64,000 nucleotides of DNA, taken from the NCBI GenBank assembly GCA_039707465.1, contig CM077643.1:318251919-318315918 (forward strand), read 5' to 3'. A program made the position numbers and the translations under genes. Under the pieces are notes generated by a model, which was not told where the DNA came from, did no database searches, and saw only the letters and a list, made by a program, of their open reading frames with translations. Source of the stretch: Rhabdophis nuchalis. Lineage: Eukaryota > Chordata > Lepidosauria > Squamata > Natricidae. Each line of letters opens with the position of its first letter. Within the stretch, counting starts at the first letter, position 1. This document shows positions 57,702 to 64,000 of the stretch, in pieces.

Positions 57702-60095
57702 ATATAGAATATGCAGAACAAATAAAGTGCACAACTGGTTTAACCCATAGCAGTGTGGCCCAACACAATGGAGCTACTAGTCTCAATATAGAAATTTAAA
57801 AGTATAAATATTTCAAATCACACAGTATTATCTTCACACAATTCTACTCCACTATTCACAGAATGTATAAAAACTGCAAAGATTACTAAGTATTTATTTA
57901 GGGGAGAGCTATTACTTTTGGCCCAGATCATGGGTCCAATTCCAAACTAGGTCAATTTGAAATAGGCTAGAGAAATTTGAAAGAAATAGGAATGGATATA
58001 AACATGAATCCTCCCAAACATTTATTAACTATTTCGACATTTAGCGTGCCACCGGGAGATGGGCAGTAAAAGCTGTTAAATTTGATACATTTCTCCCCAA
58101 TGTAAGTCTGTGAGTCACAGCTCTAGCTTCTAATCCCAATGCATAGTTTTATTAGCTTTCTTCAGTCTCAGGGCATTTAGACAAGGATGTTAAAATAATA
58201 GATTGCTATACAGTTCCAATGGCTGCTCTGTTTCTAGAACAACCAACAGTAACTTCAACTCCCAGCGTTCTTCAGCCAGGATGAGTTAAAGTCCATGCAT
58301 TTGAATGTTGCTGAGGATGACAAACACTGCTCTCTAGTGTGCAATCTAACATTGTGATTAGATTTTAATTTGATTTAATTCCATTTTAAGTTGTATTTCA
58401 TCATGTTCCATTTTAAATTGCTTTTATCAAATTTTAGTAATAATTTGTATCTGGAACTTTGTACTTTGATATGGCCCAAGGGCTAATCAATAAAGACTCA
58501 ATGTCAATCGGATTAGATTTTGTATATTTATGGTTCCATATCATTTTATAGTAATTCCCCTTCCCCCTCTAAATAAAACAAAATAATTTGCATTCTTAAA
58601 ATATAAGCGGATGTGTCTGTGATATGGTAAGATTCATCCAGGCTTGTTCACTTCACCCTATGTATTCTATTCCAAACTTAAGAAAAGTTATAACCAGTTG
58701 TAGATTTCAATAGAAGGCCCAAAAGTTTTAATTTCTGAATTGAAATATGGATTTATTTGTAAAAATGACTCTACCCATTCTTTTAACAAGTTCTGGGTGA
58801 CTTTTGATCCCCTTTCATTTTATCCCCATAACAAGTCTATGAGGTAAGCTGGGCTGAGAGAGAATGAGTGGACAAAAGTCATCCAGTGAGGTTCTAGGCT
58901 GAGGGTGGACTTGTTCCTCCATTTTCCTAGTCCTAATCCAACTCTTTAAGAATACAATATATCCCTTAGCTCCATAAATCCAAAACACAGTGAAAGAAAA
59001 TAAGCCTGTTTTTAAAGTTCATCTTCAAAACTAATTGTGTATTTAGTGATCAGCACTAAATACACAATGCTCTTAATGTAAGGGCAGCTTCATATGTGAT
59101 AAGTGTATGCCAGTCACACTCCTTACTTTGCCAAGTTGTTATTAAAATATTGACATTTTAAATCATTTCCCTCTTTTTTGCCATAAAGAAGAGCCATGCA
59201 AGGGATAGTCAATCAGAATATGAGCCTTCTGATGGCAAATACACATATTTTTTTAAAAAATTAAGAAGGTTGCATCTTGTATAGCTGATATTACACTTCC
59301 TACACCAGGAACAGCCTTGCCATTATCAACATTTTGCCTTGTGAACAGTGCCTAGAACCAAAATTCTTCAGCTGCTAGCAGTTCAGAGGCATTTCACAAT
59401 AGAAGAACCAAATGGGCTGCAGCAAGCCAATCCAGCTAATTCTACAGCTTCTAATTCCAGCTAGACTTAAACTCTTATCTCTGCACTCCAGGCCTGCCGA
59501 TGCAAGCTATCACAGAACCACCAATTCCCGGTGAATATGCCAGTCCCTGACCCTAGTGAGATTAAATCCTTCCTGATAGCCCAAGTAAATGGCTCATAAC
59601 TTGTGCCTGTCACTTTCACTAATGCCTTTGTACTGTGAAAGAGACTGGCAATGTTGTAAATCTCTATCACTTATGAACTCGCCTCCCCCTCCTTCTGTCA
59701 CTCTCGGCACCTATCAGTGTTTTTGGTTGTTGGGGACAACATATAGATATGCAGGACCAGACTTGCACTGCCTGGAAAACATTATGCTAATCTGCCAGTC
59801 GTTGTTTGCACAAAATGTATTCTCTTGTGTATTGGGAAGCTGTGATCCTTGGTCGTGGATCAGTATCAAGTGAAAGGGGTGTATAGACAACAGTGATTGA
59901 ACACCTCTTTGCAAATCAAGCCATGACAGGGCACTCTCCTAAACAAAGAGATAAAATAAATTGAAATGGATTGATTGTGGCTTTTAAAAGGACATCACCA
60001 GTCATTTAATGTTGCAGTTGCCCAAAAGCTGTCAAGTGTTCCTTTAAAGCAAACACACGAGAGAGCTCAGTCCTTAGAAGACAGTGAGCATCTGC
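57702..60095. other. PRKN: PRKN intron 4, mostly featureless
   Basis: AT-rich intron. A scrap of the palindromic hAT-like family (AACTTCAACTCCCAGCGTTC) is near 58252-58330. Nothing else supported. Confidence 0.5.
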
Positions 60096-60099
60096 TGAG

Positions 60100-60395
60100 A
60101 AATAACTATGGTAATCAAAACAAGAGGCTGGTATAATGCAGGGCAAGATGGGAAATTTTTCTTAGTGGGAACATGGCTTTTATTCCAGTTCCACAACACC
60201 CGGTTAGGGCCCCAATTAAGGGAAGAGACATACCTTTTCTGCATTTCGGCTCATCACCAGAGACCATATAGACAGAAAGCCATGAATTCCGTTGTGTGAT
60301 TTTTTAAATACTGTATGTGTGTTAGTTTTATGAGCTGATCAATAAATAAATCAGTGAGACTAGTATAGATCTATTTTGAGCTTTTTAGCTCTCAT
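60100..60395 (-). mobile_element. tRNA-SINE composite body, antisense
   Basis: Contains TGGCTTTTATTCCAG, GGCTCATCACCAGAGACC and TAGACAGAAAGCCATGAATT, the reverse of blocks at 9200-9260. It ends with GATCTATTTTGAGCTTTTTA, the reverse of the SINE head's downstream region. Confidence 0.75.
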
Positions 60396-60469
60396 ATACA
60401 TACATACATACATATATACATACATACATACATACATACATACATACATACATACATACATACATACAT
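60396..60469. repeat. (CATA)n microsatellite
   Basis: About 18 tetranucleotide units beside the SINE. Confidence 0.96.
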
Positions 60470-61729
60470 CAAAGGTATAACATGGATGCTATTGTTGGAG
60501 GTAGTGTACATGAAGAAAAATTCGTGGAAGAGGCAGCTTTTGCAAAAGCCCTTTCCAGCCATCTTTATCAACATCACTTAGGAGTGATTCTGATAAGTTT
60601 GTCTACCCAAGTAGTTACCAGTGAAGTGGAAAAAGGAGACAGAAGCAGTAAAGGCATATAGAGTAACATAATCTAATGCCAACTGAAGAGCTTATTACTC
60701 AATATCTCACGTTAATTTGTGCCCAGGCTTCCAATGAAAATACATTATGGGAGACATGGAAAACTTCCTCTACACTGTAGAGGGTGTCTACAGAGTGCAT
60801 TAATTGCCTTATGGTGCAACAATCAGGTTTTTGCCAATTCTAAAAGCAAAATATGAAAATCTACTAGGAAGAATACAACATCTAACTCCACATTTGTCCT
60901 TTTTTCTATATTTTCTGCATGTTCTCTCTCTCTGCGTGTGTATGTGTGTGTCTGTCTCTGTCTCTGATGCATAAGCACAGTCCTGTAGGAAAACTTTGGA
61001 ACTGGAATTGAATTTAATCAATATAATGTGCTTGTTTACTGCCTTGTAAAAAAGGGATAATTTATTTTGATATTTATCATTGTTTGCCCCTCTGACATGA
61101 AATGTTACTAAAAGCTTTTTAATATCTGTAGGTATATAATATCTATGGACATTGTTTCAAACTATGAAAGGACATATGACTGAAGAACACATATGAAGTC
61201 TGAAAAACCTCTGAGACAAAGACAAAAAGCTGATTTAAAGTGACCTTCATCATACATGGATAATTGAATATAATAAACTGTAATAAGATATGGACTGAGA
61301 TTCAGACATTTGAGAGTAAGATGCATTCTGAAAAAAATTCCCTACTGGCTTAATCATTTTGACTTTTCAGCATATCATATAAACCCTGGTAAAGACATTA
61401 GTTTACTGGGGTATCTGTTATGGTGGCAAATTTCATTTGCAAAGCACTCCATAATAAATTAACTTATTCTGTAAGTTAATTCTGTACATTTTGTAATTCT
61501 GCTGCTTTTATTTCATAAGCACAGTTTGTCTTCATTCTTGAAAAAGGATGGAAGGAGGAAGAAACACTCATTGCATGTTTATATTTATTGCAGAGATTAT
61601 AATAGATTTGTTTTATTTAATCCCTCTTTTAATTTCCTCCAATTCCCCTTTATAGAGAAGAATTGTTCAGCAATTCACAGAAATTGGAGACTAACCATTA
61701 TAAGTGTTTTTCAAAGAAGAGTGAAGAAT

Positions 61730-61737
<8 letters not shown>
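60470..61737. other. PRKN: PRKN intron 4, no feature seen
   Basis: AT-rich intron with a short CT/GT-rich patch near 60925-60967. Confidence 0.5.
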
Positions 61738-61812
<75 letters not shown>

Positions 61813-61820
61813 GTTCCAGC
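61738..61820. repeat. (CT)n(GT)n(AT)n compound microsatellite
   Basis: About 20 CT units, 12 GT units and a short AT run, at the end of the dispersed repeat that receives the L1. Confidence 0.96.
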
Positions 61821-61957
61821 ATAACTCTGGAACACCTTGAGCGATTTCAACAAAACTTGATACACAGATGACTTATCTTCTGCTGAAAAATACTGTGGAG
61901 GCAAGACACCCTTAACACCCCTCAGGTTGTATGTTCTGTTAAGATACAGCCTGTTGT
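61821..61957. repeat. Dispersed repeat hosting the L1 insertion (left part)
   Basis: Reverse-orientation copy of the 50755-51090 family (TCCAGCATAACTCTGGAACA, CTGTTAAGATACAGCC). Its continuation is at 63945-64000 after the insertion. Confidence 0.7.
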
Positions 61958-62809
61958 CCGGTTCCGCCTTCCAGCGGCGACGGACGAGTTTTGGGACTCG
62001 TCCGCCGCTTTGTTCTTTTTTCTGCCCATCGGGGGTGAGGCACCCCCTTTTTTGGGGGGCCTCCCGTAGGGCTGGCTCGCCTAGGTCCGTTTATCCCTAC
62101 GGCGGCAGGAAAACAGCCCTTGTCTTCGGCCTAGGCGAAGAGAGACATGCTGCGGGGAGTTTTCTCTTCGCCAATGGAGGACGGCAACGAACGATGAATT
62201 TAAAAAGAGCTGAGTGTTCGGGTCAGAAGGCTTCCCGTAGCTTTGGCGGCGAGGTGAAGAGTGAGTGATTTCAATCTTGTTTGTGCTGGCAGCCTGGACT
62301 GAAAGAACGTAGAGGGGGGTGTTTGTTTGTTAAACCCCCCCTCGGATTTAAAGCGGCGCTTGGAAATGGCTCCTCGTTGCGAGGAAGCGGATATTTCGCG
62401 TCCGGACTGTTTTGAACCAAGGGAAAGTGATTTGCGGCTTGTTTCTTTACAATGTATCTAAGTCCGGCTGGCTTGAAACAATTTTTCTCTTGTTACTTTC
62501 TCCTGCTGGCTCTCAGACTGGGCGGTGGATGGCTTCCCTTTGTTCCTGAATGATTATTTTTACTTATGGAAAATTACCAACATCTCTTTGTGATTTGGAC
62601 TCCCTTTCTCTACCAATGAAGAAATTTATGGATTAATTGATTCCTTCCATGGAATGCCTTCTCTGCTATAATTATTGATTGTGAAAAGTGTTTCTCTTCT
62701 GGGTCCTGAACTTTTTACAATTCTCATTTGAACTGTTTTTCTCCTGACTTGCCTCAACGGCCCCACCCAAAAAACGCCATCTTAGTGGCACTGACTTTAA
62801 CAGTTTACC
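61958..62809 (+). promoter_or_regulatory. L1 5' UTR, GC-rich start (putative internal promoter)
   Basis: The first ~180 bp are CpG-rich (CCGCCTTCCAGCGGCGACGG) and contain an inverted pair around GGACGAGTTTTGGGACTCGTCC. AT-richer leader follows to the ATG. Full-length L1 5' UTRs normally hold the pol II promoter; promoter activity here is inferred. Confidence 0.55.
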
Positions 62810-63657
62810 ATGGAATCAAAATCAGAACTGGCAGGATTGGAACAAAGAATGTCATCTATGGAATCAGTGTTACAAGTTTTGGTGCAGGAAATTAAAGCTT
62901 TGAGAGAGGACAATTGCAGCTTCAAGAAGGATCTTTTGAAAACACGGAAGCAAGTGCTGGAGAACACACAGAAGACTGAGGAGCTGGAAGGGGGGCTGGT
63001 TGGGGCAAAGGGAGAGCTTAAAATGTTAACAGTGAGGTTGGAGAACTGACTGGGCATATGTCTAGGATGTATTTTGAAAGAATGTCATATTTTTTAAGAT
63101 TTCAGAACATTTCTGAGGAATCTGGTGAATGTCTTCCTGAACTCATGAGTACAATTTTAGCAGACTATTTACATAAACCTAAAGATGAGATCAGGGGGGA
63201 CATTGACCTAGTCTACAGAATAAATTCAGCATATGCCAGGATAAATGAAGTACCCAGAGAGATACATATTAAATTTGTTAGAAGGTCAACCAGAGAGGGA
63301 ATTTTGAAGGCGCAGAGAGGGGGGCCCTTAATTTACCAACAAAAGAAAGTCGCCATCTTGAAGCAGATCCCAAAAAAGATTAGAGAGATGAGAAGGAAGT
63401 ATTCCTTCTTATCCAAAAAATTGTTTGACCACGGGATTTGGTTTAAGTGGGCGATGCCGGAAGGGATGCTGGTGTTCTGGGATGAAGGAAGAGTAAGGAT
63501 TAAAACAGTTGCTGAGGCGGAAGCCTTTCTTAAAAAACATTCCTCTGTCCTGGGGGAAGATTCAGGGGGGGCAGGGGGGGCCACGGTCCTGCCCGCTGGG
63601 GGCCAGGAAGGAGAAAAAGAAGATACAATTGCCAAGAGACTTAGATCGAAAAAATAA
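62810..63657 (+). pseudogene. L1 ORF1p, one frameshift
   Basis: L1 ORF1p is the RNA-binding chaperone that coats L1 RNA as a trimer. The first frame (62810-63049, 79 aa) has heptad-like coiled coil: ELAGLEQRMSSMESVLQVL, then KTEELEGGLVGAKGELK. The second frame (63058-63657, 199 aa) begins near MSYFLRFQNISEE, where the RRM-like domain starts. It continues through DLVYRINSAYARINEVPREI to the C-terminal domain (KVAILKQIPKKIREMRRKYS, GIWFKWAMPEGMLVFW) and a charged tail ending RLRSKK. The two frames meet at 63047-63058: a TGA in the first is bypassed by a shift of one frame. All domains are represented and there is no other stop, so the break may be recent. The protein is predicted inactive as a whole. 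Confidence 0.9.
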
Positions 63658-63927
63658 CTTTGCTTTTTTTTAAATTAATATTGTGTAACCTTTATATCTG
63701 GATGTTTGTATACGACTGCCAGCATAGAATGGAGAATTTAGGAAACGTACTTATTTTCACTTTGCAGTATTTTTGGAAAATGTTTTTTTTTAATGTTTTA
63801 TTATGAAGCCCTGGAAGGACCAATGATCCCGACGCGAAAGTTCTTAAAATGTTTCTGTATCCCTTACCCTACCCTTTTTGGAAAATTGTAAAAACCAATA
63901 AAACTTTTTCAATATTAAAAAAAAAAA
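63658..63927 (+). terminator. L1 3' UTR with AATAAA and poly-A
   Basis: A short 3' UTR, AATAAA at 63897-63902, then TTTTTCAATATT and poly-A. The terminal AATAAAACTTTTTCAAT closely matches the end of the minus-strand L1 at 15297-16731 (AATAAAACTTTTGCAAT). Confidence 0.85.
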
Positions 63928-63944
63928 AAGATACAGCCTGTTGT

Positions 63945-64000
63945 GCTGTATTGCTGTATTGGCTTCTACTGTACACCGCAGTGAAGCTGCCTTGGTAATG
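63945..64000. repeat. Dispersed repeat, right part
   Basis: Continues the host repeat after the L1 (GGCTTCTACTGTACACCG, reverse of a block at about 50845-50870) to the window edge. Confidence 0.6.

Larger units (their letters stand above)
61958..63927 (+). mobile_element. ORF1-only L1 (half-L1-like) retroposon, complete with TSD
   Basis: About 1.97 kb between identical 17-bp duplications AAGATACAGCCTGTTGT at 61941-61957 and 63928-63944. Order: an 850-bp 5' UTR, L1 ORF1 (62810-63657, one frameshift), a short 3' UTR of about 240 bp, AATAAA at 63897-63902 and a poly-A run. No ORF2 endonuclease or RT sequence is present. The 17-bp duplication and poly-A tail are hallmarks of L1 target-primed insertion. 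Because both duplications are intact, the element inserted in this ORF2-less form. It is analogous to mammalian HAL1 half-L1 elements. Antisense to PRKN. Confidence 0.9.

Noticed and set aside
59467..59914. Overlapping ORFs on both strands
   Set aside because: No similarity recognised and no transposon context; insufficient to call a gene.

Overview
The window looks like vertebrate, almost certainly squamate reptile and probably snake, nuclear DNA. It is packed with L2-type and CR1-type LINEs, many short hAT-like elements with 8-bp target duplications, tRNA-derived SINEs, L1 copies and long microsatellites. Apart from transposon reading frames, the only host coding sequence I can support is two internal exons of one gene on the minus strand.

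That gene is PRKN (parkin, the RBR E3 ubiquitin ligase of mitophagy). Exon 5 (84 bp) is at 40863-40946 and exon 6 (116 bp) at 7220-7335. Both have the lengths I recall for the human exons, canonical splice sites and a continuous reading frame. They encode part of RING0 and the first zinc ligands of RING1. The window therefore holds the 3' part of intron 4 (40947-64000), all of intron 5 (7336-40862, about 33.5 kb) and the 5' part of intron 6 (1-7219). Exons 4 and 7 were not found and presumably lie outside.

Layout. 1-7219: a minisatellite, antisense CR1 copies, hAT-like miniature elements and a 5'-truncated L2 LINE with a long open RT frame (4849-6475). 7220-7335: PRKN exon 6. 7340-14570: a Tc1-like fragment, SINE clusters, and a near full-length L2 (10571-13691) inserted in a terminal-repeat element. 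15200-18530: an L1 3' fragment inside a hAT-like element, then a miniature element whose middle has expanded into a roughly 30-bp minisatellite. 19050-26000: three more L2 copies, one split by a hAT-like element carrying a GC-rich segment. 26000-40860: fewer long elements. 40863-40946: PRKN exon 5. 41000-57700: minisatellite-bearing elements, hAT-like elements, a rearranged L2 and a CR1 with its RT active-site motif. 57700-64000: mostly plain intron, ending in a complete ORF1-only L1 element (61958-63927) with 5' UTR, ORF1, poly-A tail and a 17-bp target duplication.

The window is best read as a large intron-rich locus serving as a landing site for repeated, nested transposition. The observations most worth following are the ORF1-only L1, the families sharing a TA-CCGTATTT-like terminus with internally expanded satellites, and the rapidly diverging PRKN exon 5.
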